DNA of 57,675 bases from Methylorubrum rhodinum (GCF_014199935.1 NZ_JACHOP010000030.1:1-57675); one strand, 5' to 3'. Shown: positions 1 through 9,549, counted from the first letter of the stretch. Numbers and translations are program-made. The notes: generated by a model not told the origin, from the sequence alone.

Positions 1-92
1 CCAGTCAGCTACCCGGATCTCGCCTTCCGGCTACCCATGGCCACCGCCATGCAGTAACCTCTCAATTGGCTCGGTTCAAAATACCGGTCAGG
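1..92. mobile_element. Possible insertion-sequence end at window edge
   Basis: This stretch replaces the missing 3' part of the AAA-type gene to its right. Read on the minus strand away from that gene it begins TGACCTGACCGG and continues TTTTGAACCGAGCC, which resembles IS3-type element termini. An open frame on the plus strand ends at TAA 55-57. No transposase can be recognised in so short a piece, so the assignment is inference from the abrupt gene truncation and the terminus-like sequence. Confidence 0.3.
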
Positions 93-1118
93 TCAGGTGA
101 AGTCCCGGGCGAGTTCGCTCTTCCCGGATCCGGGCGGGCCAACGAAGACCACGTTTGGGAAAGCCGCGTGCACCCGGCCCTGGAGCAGGCCGATCAGGCG
201 GGCGATCCCCGGCGCGGCCCAGGGGCTGCGCTCGACCAGGTGCCGGCCGAGTGCCTCCAGATTCGGCATCGGGCGCAGCGGCAGGGCGCGGCCGACGATG
301 GCGGCGGCCTGGCCCGGAACCTTCTTCTTGCCGGCTGGCTCCGGGATCACGACAAGGCTGGGGGCGTGCGCCCGTTGAAGGATCCCGTCGAGATCGAGGT
401 CGCCGTCGTCGCTCGCGGCCACCGTCGGCACCGGGGCCTGCGGCGCGGCCGGGGCGGCGCCGGCGGGGAGCTCGTCGGGCGGGGCGGCGACGTCCGCGAT
501 TGTGTCGAGAAGCTGACGCGCCGATCCCCGCCCCATGCGCCAATCCGCCTGCAGGTCGGTCGCCATCGGCTGCACCGGGAGATCGCGGCTGCAGAGCGAG
601 GCGACGTGCAGGAGCGTCACGAAAGTCTCGCGCAGCGGCACGGGATCGGGCAGCCCGGTGTGGAGGTGCGCGAAGATGTGGTCATGCACGATCGCGACGG
701 CGCGCCCGGCGGCCTCCGGGTCGCCTAGGAAGGCGGCGTAGAGCGTCGCTCGGTCGGCGACCTCGCCGTACGAGTCCTCGGCCGTCAGGTCGGGGAAGAC
801 CGCCTGGATCTGCGCAAGGGCGAGGCGCTCGACCGCGACGGCACGGGCCGCCGTCGGCTCCAGGCCGAACATGTTCAGCGCGACGTGGAGACCATCAGGG
901 AACGTCGGGGCGGCGGGGGAGTGGAGGACCTCGCGAGCCCAGAGCTTGGCGTCCTCGATCGGGCTGGCGTCGATCGGCTGCGCGCCGGTCAGGACCTCGT
1001 CGAGCGTGGCCGTCCGGGTCGGCGGGATCGCCATGGCGCGCCGGTGGCGGGCCTCGCTCTCGCGGTAGGTCTCGATACGGGCGCGGCGACGCGCATGGCG
1101 AAGGACGTCATCGGTCAT
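93..1118 (-). pseudogene. AAA-type ATPase, truncated right after Walker A
   Basis: The product of 341 residues has no family-specific N-terminal region that I recognise. Its last 20 residues contain a perfect P-loop, GPPGSGKSELAR, followed two residues later by a stop. In AAA proteins the P-loop opens an ATPase domain of about 200 residues with Walker B, sensor and arginine-finger motifs. All of that is missing, so the gene is very probably interrupted by the sequence at 1-92. The ATG at 1118 is preferred over the upstream GTG at 1145; neither has a good ribosome binding site. Lon-like or MoxR-like AAA proteins are possible parents, but the remaining sequence does not decide. Confidence 0.6.
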
Positions 1119-1383
1119 CGGGGAACTCGCTGGAAACGGGGGCACGCGGGCGGGCGCCGAGCTCGGGGCTCAGGCGGCGGCGGCTATCCGTTTCAAGAAG
1201 CGAGCGACGGTCACGGGGGCGATCCCTTCGGTGAGGCTCGCACCGTGGCAGGCGGGGACTCCCGAGGCAACCGGCGATCGGGGGCGTGGTGAAGATATCC
1301 CTGGGCTCCGTGGCCGGGCCCCGTCCCGTCGCGAATCGCCGCGCGGTGCTACCCTCGCCCGAGAGGCAGCGGAGGGACGGGCG

Positions 1384-1779
1384 ATGCAGAGCGAGGCAGA
1401 GCGGCACCGGGCGGCGTGGGCCTTCTACGGGATCCCGAGGCCGGCCCAGGTCGCCTTCCGGCGCCGGGTCGTCGAGGCTCGGTGCGAGGAGCCCGAGGCA
1501 CTCGCCGCCTTTGCGGCGGTCGGGGTGTCCAACACGATGCGCCCGCCCGTCATGGTCTACGACGACGTCGCGGCCGCGCTCGCCGCGTTGCCCGAGGCCG
1601 GCCGCCCGGCGATCGAGGTCGGCCTGTTCGGGCAGGCGCTCACCGCGCCGGGGCCAGTCGCCCTGGTGCGGGAGGCCCTCGTCCGCGGGCGCGCCGACGG
1701 GCTCGACGACGGGCAGCTAGCCGGCGGGATCCTGGTCGTCCTGGAGAGCTACGGGCTCCTGCAGCGCGAGGCGGCATGA
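1384..1779 (+). CDS. Hypothetical protein of the accessory segment
   Basis: The 131-residue product is not recognised. It is acidic in its second half, and has no signal peptide or membrane segment. The ATG at 1384 is chosen because GGAGG at 1371-1375 lies eight bases upstream. The stop overlaps the next start as ATGA, so it heads a tight operon of four small genes (1384-2879), a layout common in phage and integrative-element cargo. It is divergent from the truncated ATPase gene, with a shared control region of about 265 bp. Confidence 0.65.
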   Translation: MQSEAERHRAAWAFYGIPRPAQVAFRRRVVEARCEEPEALAAFAAVGVSNTMRPPVMVYDDVAAALAALPEAGRPAIEVGLFGQALTAPGPVALVREALVRGRADGLDDGQLAGGILVVLESYGLLQREAA

Positions 1780-1928
1780 TGGGCGAGCTGACGTTGTGGG
1801 TGTGCTGCGGGGCGATCGTCGTCCTCTCGGCCGCCATTTTGTTCACGGGCGTGTTCTTCACGCTGGAGCGCACCGACCACGAACTCGCGCGCCTGCGCGA
1901 CGCCACCACCCCGACGCGGAAGGGCTGA
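1776..1928 (+). CDS. Small single-span membrane protein
   Basis: A 50-residue protein starting with tandem ATG codons (1776, 1779) that overlap the previous stop. Residues about 6-29 form one long hydrophobic helix, and the C-terminal 20 residues are charged (ERTDHELARLRDA). No family is recognised. The position, translationally coupled between two small hypothetical genes, supports it as a real gene. Role unknown; single-span proteins of this size are frequent in mobile-element cargo. Confidence 0.55.
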   Translation: MMGELTLWVCCGAIVVLSAAILFTGVFFTLERTDHELARLRDATTPTRKG

Positions 1929-1930
1929 CC

Positions 1931-2395
1931 GTGAAGGACCTGACGATCCCCATGCCTGTCCACGACGGCTACACCGACGCCGACCTCGCGCGGTTCTGCT
2001 GGTCCCCCGGCCTCTACACGGGCCGGTGTCGAGACTGCCGGGAGCGCGCCCTCGGCGAGAAGCGCTTCCAGCGTTGCCGCACCTGCGCGGTGGCGGCCCT
2101 GCGTGCGGTGGAGGCCTACCCGCCGTCCCCCACGGATGCCTCCGCCCCGGTCACCCGCTTCGCGGTCCGGGACGCCGCGTCGGGCCTCCTGTTCTGCAAC
2201 CACTCCATGCACCCGGCCCGCAAGTCCTGGGACGGGCTGGCGACGGCGCAGGTCTACCTCAAACGCGAGGCGGCCGAGGCGACGGCGCAGCAGGCGCGCC
2301 AGAGCTGGGCGCAGCTCCGGCCCTACCATCCGACGCTCTACCCGGAACGCCTGGAGCCTGAGGTGGTCGAGGTCGAGCTGAGGGTGGTGGCATGA
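1931..2395 (+). CDS. Small protein with paired CxxC motifs
   Basis: The 154-residue product has two CxxC pairs about 15 residues apart (CRDC and CRTC, residues about 35-55), which suggests a small zinc ribbon, and a further Cys-His around residue 90. The GTG at 1931 is chosen: GAAGGG just upstream overlaps the previous stop. The stop overlaps an ATG as ATGA, continuing the operon. No known family is recognised. A zinc-binding accessory or phage-type protein is an inference from the cysteines only. Confidence 0.55.
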   Translation: MKDLTIPMPVHDGYTDADLARFCWSPGLYTGRCRDCRERALGEKRFQRCRTCAVAALRAVEAYPPSPTDASAPVTRFAVRDAASGLLFCNHSMHPARKSWDGLATAQVYLKREAAEATAQQARQSWAQLRPYHPTLYPERLEPEVVEVELRVVA

Positions 2396-2414
2396 CGTAC
2401 CGAACCGAAAACTG

Positions 2415-2879
2415 GTGGGTTCGCGTCGAGGGGCCGACCGATGGGTCAGGACCCCACAGCTTGCCGAGGTGTGGTTCGAAGACGGCGCGGTGGGACACCT
2501 GCGGTTCATGGGGACCGAGGAGCTGAACCGTTCCGGCCCGGCGGAACTCGCGGAGGTGCGCCTGATCGAGCGCGTGCTTCCGACCGGGCGCACCGCGGAG
2601 GTCCAGGCCCTCGCCGACGCGATGTGGCAGCTACTCGATGACATGGGCGCGGAGGGGACCAGCGTCTGCGCCGTCGCGAAGGCCTCGGCGCGCATCGCCT
2701 ACGAGCCGTTCCGGGTCGGCGCCGACGGCGAGGAGGCGCCCGTCGACTACCCTCTTGAGGCGGCCGAGCGCCTCCGAGAGGAAGTCCGAGAGGAACTCAG
2801 GCGGGAGCTCAACCGCCCGATGACGTTCCTGCCGTGGTCCCTGGAGCCCGTCTCGCCGCTGATCGAGGTCGAGGGCTAG
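2415..2879 (+). CDS. Hypothetical protein, start possibly frameshifted
   Basis: The frame open from GTG 2415 gives 154 residues with a natural-looking body (LAEVWFEDGAVGHLRF, then a charged helix near the C-terminus). Its first 15 residues look like out-of-frame sequence. An ATG at 2392, coupled by ATGA overlap to the previous gene as elsewhere in this operon, opens another frame that reads MTYRTENWWVRVEGP and stops at about 2526. The simplest reading is one gene starting at 2392 with a one-base indel near 2430-2460. Function not recognised. Its stop interlocks with the stop of the convergent gene. Confidence 0.5.
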   Translation: MGSRRGADRWVRTPQLAEVWFEDGAVGHLRFMGTEELNRSGPAELAEVRLIERVLPTGRTAEVQALADAMWQLLDDMGAEGTSVCAVAKASARIAYEPFRVGADGEEAPVDYPLEAAERLREEVREELRRELNRPMTFLPWSLEPVSPLIEVEG

Positions 2880-3133
2880 TCGACCCCGTCGCGCCAGTCG
2901 ATGCCCTCGGCCTCGAAGGCCGCGATCCGCGCCTCCAGGTCCTCCCGGAGGTAGAACGCGGCCGCGGTGTCGTAAGGCATCACGAGTCGGAACCGCTCGG
3001 CCAGCTCGGCCGCGTCGGCGGCGATCTCCCGGACGCGCTCCGGGCTCACCCCGGGGGCGTGACGGCCGGCACGCGCCAGCCAGTAGTAGATGTCGTAGGT
3101 GCCGCGGAGCCTGCCGTAGGGGGCGGGGTGCAT
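2876..3133 (-). CDS. Hypothetical protein, 85 residues
   Basis: A soluble, helix-rich small protein (repeated Ala-Glu-Leu and Arg patterns) with no recognised family. It lies nine bases downstream of the 122-residue gene at 3143-3511, so the two form an operon. Its TAG stop shares bases with the TAG stop of the convergent plus-strand gene at 2877-2879, a very compact arrangement typical of mobile-element cargo. Confidence 0.55.
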   Translation of the reverse strand: MHPAPYGRLRGTYDIYYWLARAGRHAPGVSPERVREIAADAAELAERFRLVMPYDTAAAFYLREDLEARIAAFEAEGIDWRDGVD

Positions 3134-3142
3134 GGCGGCCTC

Positions 3143-3511
3143 CTAGCGCTCGGACGCCGCGGCGGCGTCCTCGCCGAGGGGAACCCCGGCGTAGAGCGCC
3201 TCGAACCGGGCAACGTGCTCGTGCCCGAACGCTCCTCGAAGCAGGCACTCCCACTCGATCGCGTCGGTCTGCGGGGCCGACTTCGCGTCCGCGAGGAGGC
3301 GGCAGGCCAGGCGCAGCTGCCGCTCGGTGACGGGCTCGCCGGCGGTGCCGGGGATCGGGACCCCAGCGTTCGACATGTCGATGTACCAGTCGTCGGAGGC
3401 GTCCCCGTCCTCCGAGAGGGCGGCCGCCGCGATGGCCTCGGCGAGGTGCTGGCGGTCCCGGTCGGTCAGGGCCGCGAAGACGGCGGCGGCGATCTCGTAG
3501 CGGGTGGGCAT
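3143..3511 (-). CDS. Hypothetical protein, 122 residues
   Basis: The product is acidic, probably soluble, with one Cys pair (residues about 75-95) and no recognised family. ATG start at 3511. It is the first gene of a two-gene operon reading away from tRNA-Met, and an inverted repeat (3529-3547) sits just upstream of its start, in a position suited to an operator or leader hairpin. Confidence 0.55.
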   Translation of the reverse strand: MPTRYEIAAAVFAALTDRDRQHLAEAIAAAALSEDGDASDDWYIDMSNAGVPIPGTAGEPVTERQLRLACRLLADAKSAPQTDAIEWECLLRGAFGHEHVARFEALYAGVPLGEDAAAASER

Positions 3512-3528
3512 CCTGTGGGCTCCCTGTG

Positions 3529-3547
3529 GGTTGCGTCACGCGCAACC
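3529..3547. promoter_or_regulatory. Inverted repeat upstream of 3511 gene
   Basis: GGTTGCG-TCACG-CGCAACC: 7-base perfect arms around a 5-base spacer, 18 bases before the minus-strand start codon at 3511. It could be a repressor operator or a leader hairpin. No protein can be assigned from the sequence. Confidence 0.3.
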
Positions 3548-3761
3548 TCGGGCCCCCGACTTGCCGGGACCTTAACCGGCCACAGGCGGCGGAACGGACG
3601 GTTAACCGGACATGGCCAGGACCGGCGCCGAGGGCGTGACCTGGATCGGGATACGCCACCCAGTGCAGGGTGCCGGATGGTCCGCCGCGGCGCTCGAATC
3701 CGGGCGGGCCGCCCGGCAAGCGTGCAGAAAAGTCCGCCCGAAATCCGCCCGAGAACGAGAA
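3548..3761. other. Non-coding junction of accessory segment and tRNA
   Basis: The gap from the 3511 gene to the tRNA is about 310 bp. It holds the operator-like inverted repeat, then two TTAACC words near 3574 and 3602, and the terminator at 3762-3786. I see no convincing gene. If the accessory segment entered at the tRNA 3' end, the attachment core would lie at about 3810-3840. Confidence 0.4.
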
Positions 3762-3786
3762 AGCCCCGGACGTGGGGTCCAGGGCT
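3762..3786 (-). terminator. Hairpin terminator downstream of tRNA-Met
   Basis: Arms of ten bases (AGCCCCGGAC with GTCCAGGGCT, one C/A mismatch) and a 5-base loop. On the minus strand the hairpin is followed by TTTCTCG. It lies 35 bases past the tRNA 3' end and probably ends the tRNA transcript. Confidence 0.6.
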
Positions 3787-3820
3787 CCGGGTCTAAGTGC
3801 CTGTGCAGGCTATAGGATAT

Positions 3821-3897
3821 TGGTAGCGAGGGAGGGATTTGAACCCCCGACACAAGGATTATGATTCCTCTGCTCTAACCAGCTGAGCTACCCCGCC
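3821..3897 (-). tRNA. tRNA-Met (CAU anticodon, elongator type)
   Basis: A complete 77-nt cloverleaf with genomically encoded CCA. The acceptor stem GGCGGGG pairs with CCTCGCT (two G-U), the D arm contains GCTCAGCTGG, the anticodon stem GAGGA/TCCTT holds the loop ATCATAA with anticodon CAT, and the T arm has GGTTCAAAT. The body resembles elongator tRNA-Met of alphaproteobacteria. CAU can also denote tRNA-Ile2 with lysidine, so the isotype is likely rather than certain. Its 3' end faces the accessory segment, a usual target for site-specific integration. Confidence 0.93.
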
Positions 3898-3971
3898 ACC
3901 GACGCGAAGGGCGCGTGCGGCGTCCTCCGGTGGGCGGCGATATAGGGAGAAGGCGGCGGGGGTGTCAACGG

Positions 3972-3993
3972 CCTGCGGCGCTCCGGCCGCAGG
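3972..3993 (-). terminator. Hairpin after trpB
   Basis: CCTGCGGC and GCCGCAGG form a perfect 8-bp stem with a 6-base loop, 30 bases after the trpB stop. There is no T run, so it may be a weak or bidirectional terminator separating trpB from the tRNA. Confidence 0.45.
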
Positions 3994-4022
3994 TTCTTCG
4001 TGGACCCCCTTGCCCCCGGGAA

Positions 4023-5264
<1,242 letters not shown>

Positions 5265-5383
5265 GGGATACGGTCCTCGGCGGGCATCGATACTCTGCCC
5301 GCGTGCTAGACCCATGGGAAGCCGGCCGCAATGCGGCGTCCCGTGCTTCGCGCGGCGACGCTTTACACCCTCGGACGGCTCTC

Positions 5384-6031
5384 TCAGACCCGGCCGCGGG
5401 CCGCGGCGATGAAGGCGGCGATGCGGGCGGGGTCCTTCTCACCCGGCCGCACCTCGACGCCGGAGGACACATCGACGGCCGTCAGGCCCGTGCGGGCGAG
5501 TGCCTCGGCAACGTTGGCGGCGTCGAGTCCGCCCGACAGCATCGTGCCGGCGGGCAGGCTCGCCTGCGCCAGCAAGTCCCAATCGAACGACACGCCGTTG
5601 CCGCCGGGGAGCGTCGCGCCGGGCGGGGGCTTGGCGTCGAGGAGCAGGCGGTCGGCGACCGCGGCGTAGGCGGGCAGTGTCGCGAGATCGTCGGCGGTGG
5701 CGATCCCCACGGCCTTCATCACCGCGCGTCCGGTTCTGCGATGCACCTCCGCGACCCGCTCCGGGCTCTCGCGGCCGTGCAACTGGATCAGGTCGGGATC
5801 GACGGCCTCGGCCGCCGCCGCCAGGAGGGCGTCGTCTGGGTCGACGAGGAGGATCACGCACTCGGCCCGGCCCCGTGCCCGGCGGGCGAGGCGCCCGGCC
5901 GCGTCCAGGGCGAGATGGCGCGGGCTCCTTGGGAAATGCACGAAGCCGACGAGGTCGGCTCCGGCCTCGAGCGCGGCGTCGAGCGTCGCCTCGGTGCCGA
6001 GGCCGCAGATCTTGACGCGCACGTTCGACAT
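5384..6031 (-). CDS. trpF: Phosphoribosylanthranilate isomerase
   Basis: Converts N-(5-phosphoribosyl)-anthranilate to CdRP in tryptophan synthesis. The 215-residue (beta/alpha)8 barrel shows the KICGL motif with its catalytic Cys near the N-terminus, DLVGFVHFPRSPR, the IQLHG strand, LLLDAK and the LSGGLDAANV phosphate-binding segment. The catalytic Asp is in LLLDAKPPPG. ATG 6031 is chosen over longer frames because it is the family N-terminus. It sits 20 bases after lapA and ahead of trpB, the standard alphaproteobacterial order. Confidence 0.95.
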   Translation of the reverse strand: MSNVRVKICGLGTEATLDAALEAGADLVGFVHFPRSPRHLALDAAGRLARRARGRAECVILLVDPDDALLAAAAEAVDPDLIQLHGRESPERVAEVHRRTGRAVMKAVGIATADDLATLPAYAAVADRLLLDAKPPPGATLPGGNGVSFDWDLLAQASLPAGTMLSGGLDAANVAEALARTGLTAVDVSSGVEVRPGEKDPARIAAFIAAARGRV

Positions 6032-6051
6032 GGGAGCGAGTGTTTCGGGCC

Positions 6052-6417
6052 TCAGCGGCCGGCGGGTGCCGGCAAGGCGGCGTGGGTGCCGGCCACGCCG
6101 TAGCTCGGCTCGGCGGCAGGAGTGCCGAAGGTCTTGAGGGTCGCGGCCTCCTTGGCGAGGCGGTCGGCCTCGCGGCGGTGGTAGCGCGCCCGCTGGCGGG
6201 TGCCGCTCTGGCTCAGCCAACTGCCGATGCCGCCGACCACGACGCCTAGCGCGACCGCGCCGAACAGCACCGCGTAGAGCGGCAACACGGCGCTGAACAA
6301 CGGCTCGGGCGAGAACGGATCGAACGACAGGGTCACGGTCTCGCGGTTGGCGACCGCCAGCAACACCACCACGACCGCGACCGGCACCAGCACCAGGGCT
6401 TTGAGGAAACGGATCAT
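6052..6417 (-). CDS. lapA: LapA-type (DUF1049) inner membrane protein
   Basis: A 121-residue protein with two membrane helices (residues about 5-25 and 44-66) separated by the VTLSFDPFSP loop, then a charged cytoplasmic tail with a short coiled coil (RARYHRREADRLAKEAA). In enterobacteria LapA partners LapB in lipopolysaccharide assembly control; that role is only family-level here. It lies between ihfB and trpF, its usual alphaproteobacterial place. Confidence 0.85.
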   Translation of the reverse strand: MIRFLKALVLVPVAVVVVLLAVANRETVTLSFDPFSPEPLFSAVLPLYAVLFGAVALGVVVGGIGSWLSQSGTRQRARYHRREADRLAKEAATLKTFGTPAAEPSYGVAGTHAALPAPAGR

Positions 6418-6619
6418 TCCACCATGTCTCCGACGGATCGGTCCCGCCGCCCGGCCGGCCCGATCCGGTCAGGCGCCGGGCCGGGCCGCCGCGGGAGCCT
6501 CGACGGCTCGGACGGCGCGATCAAAGGGTTTACGCGCCCGACCGATCCCGGCCGATGCGTTCGCGGGGAGAGGTAGGGCGCGCAACCGCGGCCGTCACGG
6601 GGCGACGGGCGCGGAAGGC

Positions 6620-6928
6620 TTACGCCTCGGCCCGCTCCTCGCCGATCCCGGCGCGGTTGAGGCGCAGCCGCATCTCCTTCCCGGTCTTGAAGACAGGGAT
6701 CGCCTTCTCGGACACCGCCACCGATTCGCCGGTGCGGGGGTTGCGCCCACGCCGCGCCTCGCGCCGCTTCACCGAGAAGGCGCCGAAGCCGCGCAGTTCC
6801 ACCCGGTCGCCCTGGGCCAGCGCATCGGCGATGGTGTCGAGGATGGCATTGACGAGCGTCTCGACGTCCCGCTGGTAGAGATGCGGGTTCTGCTCGGCGA
6901 TCTTGAGCACGAGTTCGGATTTGATCAT
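6620..6928 (-). CDS. ihfB: Integration host factor subunit beta
   Basis: A DNA-bending nucleoid protein that works as a heterodimer with IhfA. The 102-residue length fits. It has the MIKSELVLKIAEQNPHL N-terminus and the RRGRNPRTGE beta-arm with the intercalating proline. A 46-bp gap from sppA suggests co-transcription. The next gene, lapA, is 200 bp away and may have its own promoter. Confidence 0.95.
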   Translation of the reverse strand: MIKSELVLKIAEQNPHLYQRDVETLVNAILDTIADALAQGDRVELRGFGAFSVKRREARRGRNPRTGESVAVSEKAIPVFKTGKEMRLRLNRAGIGEERAEA

Positions 6929-6974
6929 GCGGCAATCTTCCGGGTGCGGAGTGGGCGCGGCACGGCGATCCGGC

Positions 6975-7943
6975 TCAGGGAGCCGGGCGCCAGAGGGCGA
7001 GCAGGCCGCCCTGCCCTATCGCGGTCGTCTCGGCACCGAGAGCCCGCAGGCGCGCGGCGAGCCCATCGAACCCGGCGAGGTCCGCGGCGGTGCCGAGCGA
7101 CGACCACAGCGTGAGGCCGCCCTCGGCCTTCGGCTTCCAGTCGCGCACCGGCAGATCCTTCTGGATCTTCCGCTCCGTCTCCAGCCACGCCACCGCCTTC
7201 CGCTCGTCGCCGAGTTCGTCCACGAGCTTGAGCGGCACGCTCTGGCGCCCGCTGAACACGCGCCCGTCGGCCACCGCGTTGAGCTGCTCGTCGCTCATGC
7301 CGCGGCGCTGGGCCACGAGCCCGCGGAACCAGCCATAGGTGTCCATGACGATGGCCGAGAGCGCGGCGCGCGCCTCCGGCGAGGTCGGGGCGAAGCCCGA
7401 GGGTTCGGCCTTGAGCGGCGAGGATTTCACCGTCTCGACCTTCACGCCGACCCGGTCGAGCAGGCCCGACACCTCGGGGTACTGGAACAGCACGCCGATG
7501 GAGCCGACGAGCGCCGTCTCGCGGGCGACGATGTGGTCGGCGGCGATGGCCGTGATGTAGGCACCCGACGCCGCGGTGCCGTCGACGAAGGCAACCACCG
7601 GCTTCTTGTCGGCCAGCGCGCGGATGTTGCGGTAGAGTTCCTCCGAGCCCGTCGTCGTGCCGCCGGGCGAGGAGATCGAGAGCACCACGCCCTTGACCGA
7701 ATCGGACTTGCCGACGCGTTCGATCAGCTTGCGGGTCGCGTCGCTGCCGGCGATGAAGCCGCCGATGGAGATCCGGGCGATCTGGTCCTGATTGACCGCG
7801 AAGAAGCGCCCCTCGCCGATCCGGGCGCGGTAGCCGACCGCGCCGACGGCGACGACGAGGGCGCCGATGCCGACCACCCGCCACAGGGTGAGCTTGCGGC
7901 GCAGGCGACGGCGGTCGATCAGAAACTCGGCGTCTGCGGCCAT
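6975..7943 (-). CDS. sppA: Signal peptide peptidase SppA
   Basis: A membrane-anchored serine protease that degrades cleaved signal peptides. The 322 residues are the short (about 36 kDa) form with one N-terminal membrane helix (residues about 18-40). The catalytic Ser is in DGTAASGAYITA and the general-base Lys in VKSSPLKAEPSG. The ATG at 7943 (MAADAEFLIDRRR) is preferred to an in-frame ATG 47 codons upstream, because the latter adds a tail not typical of the family. It lies between the sugar methyltransferase-like gene and ihfB. Confidence 0.93.
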   Translation of the reverse strand: MAADAEFLIDRRRLRRKLTLWRVVGIGALVVAVGAVGYRARIGEGRFFAVNQDQIARISIGGFIAGSDATRKLIERVGKSDSVKGVVLSISSPGGTTTGSEELYRNIRALADKKPVVAFVDGTAASGAYITAIAADHIVARETALVGSIGVLFQYPEVSGLLDRVGVKVETVKSSPLKAEPSGFAPTSPEARAALSAIVMDTYGWFRGLVAQRRGMSDEQLNAVADGRVFSGRQSVPLKLVDELGDERKAVAWLETERKIQKDLPVRDWKPKAEGGLTLWSSLGTAADLAGFDGLAARLRALGAETTAIGQGGLLALWRPAP

Positions 7944-8196
7944 CCGACGGTCCACTCCCTGGCGTTCGGCCTCATCCGGGCCGTATCGCGATTCGCCGAC
8001 CGTGAGACTGCGCCACGGAACGCTGAACCGCACTTGTCCATTCGGGCGATCCGCGCCGATCTCCGGGGACGACGTCTCGGCCAACTCTTGGCCAAGTCCT
8101 TGACGCGCCTGGATTCGGGCGGGCCGCTCGACCCTGCGGCCGTGTTTAGACCCGGCGACCGAGGGGCGGCAAGGGGCTGTCCGGCGCGGGCGGGTC

Positions 8197-9549
8197 TCAG
8201 CCCGGCGGTTCCGTGTCGCGGCGGGCGTAGATCTCCTCGACGTAGCCGTCGCGCAACCAGAACGGGTTGCGGCCGAGGCGGCGGTAGCCGCCGTCGCGCG
8301 CGACGAGGTTGGGCACGATCCCTTGACGGAACGCCTCGGTGTTGGCGGCGGCCGCCTCCTGATTCACCGAGTAGAACAGCGGCGCGATCTCCCGGATGCG
8401 GGCCACGTACATCGCGGCGGCGTCCGGCGGCATCTCGGGGATCGAATCCTGATTGATGACGAGGTCGTAGCGCGCGTCGCGATGGATCTCCCACCACGGC
8501 AGGACGCGCAAGCGCGCCTCCGGCTCGCCGGCGAGCGAGACGGACAGCCCGGCCTTCAGAAGGAACCAGCCCTGGAGCACGTTGGTGAAGGGCAGGTCGA
8601 GGATGGTGTAGCTCCGGCCCTCATCTCGCAGGAACCACGCGAGGCCGCCGAAGCCGCCGCCGATCTCGGCGAGCCGGGGCCCGGGATTCAGCCCGCGGAT
8701 GCGCCAGGCGGCGTAGGCGTGGCTGAAGGCGTGCTCGGGGAGGATCTTTTCGCGCAAGCGCACGCCGTAGGGGGCCCCGACATCGGGAAAGACGAGACGG
8801 AAGCCCAGAGCGGCCTCGATCCGCTCGATCTTTCCGACGCGCTCCAGGGGACGGGCGAAATCGCCCTGCTCGGGGCAGCGCACCGGCTCGACCCCGAGCG
8901 CCTCGGCGAGCCGCAGGAGCCGGTCGCACCAGGCGGCGGCGAAGATCTCGGGGGCGTGGCGGGCGAGCGTCGCGGTGGTACGGCCCATGGCGATGCCGTG
9001 GGCGAGGTGCGACTGGAACAGGGGTGCGAGCAGCGCGGCGAGCGCCCGCGCGTCGCCCGCGCGGAGCGCCGTGTGGAAGGCCGAGAAGCCGGTGCTGCGG
9101 GCCGCCCACATCCCCTCCTCCGCGGCCTCGGGCGCGGCGGCGGCGGAATGGCGCCACGCGGCGATCAGGCGGGCGGCGATGGCCTCGTCGTCGGGGCCGA
9201 TGGCGGGGGCAGCGAATGCCATCGGCGGCAGGGCGCCGACGGCCCGGTAGGGATAGCGGAAGGTCGAGGCCCCGACGATGCCGCCGCCGAGCGCGCCCGT
9301 CGGCGCCGGAAGGCGGTAGGCGCGGGATTCGCGGCGACCGAAATGAACCCAGTGCTCGGCCGCCGAGGCGATGTGGCCGGCCTCCACCGCCATGGCGACG
9401 TCGGCGTTGAGATCGAGATAGAGGTCCGCGTCGAAATCGGCCGGGAGGGCGTCGGCGCGGCGGCGCGGTTGGACCAAGCCGGCGAGCCGCGCGGCGAGGC
9501 TTTTTCCTGCCGCGGTCACCGGGCGGTCATCCTTCGACGGTCCAGGCAC
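8197..9549 (-). CDS. Putative sugar O-methyltransferase
   Basis: The 450-residue protein has a SAM-binding core around AEIGGGFGGLAWFLRD followed by SYTILDLP (about residues 285-315), as in the putative sugar O-methyltransferases of polysaccharide loci. The N-terminal 60 residues (ADFDADLYLDLNADVAMAV) resemble the short D-x-Y-x-x-N-x-D-V module seen in glycan-modifying proteins. The GTG at 9549 has AGAGG five bases upstream. The gene sits between rpsA and sppA, not in a polysaccharide cluster, so it is probably an acquired gene in an otherwise conserved block. Substrate unknown. Confidence 0.7.
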   Translation of the reverse strand: MPGPSKDDRPVTAAGKSLAARLAGLVQPRRRADALPADFDADLYLDLNADVAMAVEAGHIASAAEHWVHFGRRESRAYRLPAPTGALGGGIVGASTFRYPYRAVGALPPMAFAAPAIGPDDEAIAARLIAAWRHSAAAAPEAAEEGMWAARSTGFSAFHTALRAGDARALAALLAPLFQSHLAHGIAMGRTTATLARHAPEIFAAAWCDRLLRLAEALGVEPVRCPEQGDFARPLERVGKIERIEAALGFRLVFPDVGAPYGVRLREKILPEHAFSHAYAAWRIRGLNPGPRLAEIGGGFGGLAWFLRDEGRSYTILDLPFTNVLQGWFLLKAGLSVSLAGEPEARLRVLPWWEIHRDARYDLVINQDSIPEMPPDAAAMYVARIREIAPLFYSVNQEAAAANTEAFRQGIVPNLVARDGGYRRLGRNPFWLRDGYVEEIYARRDTEPPG

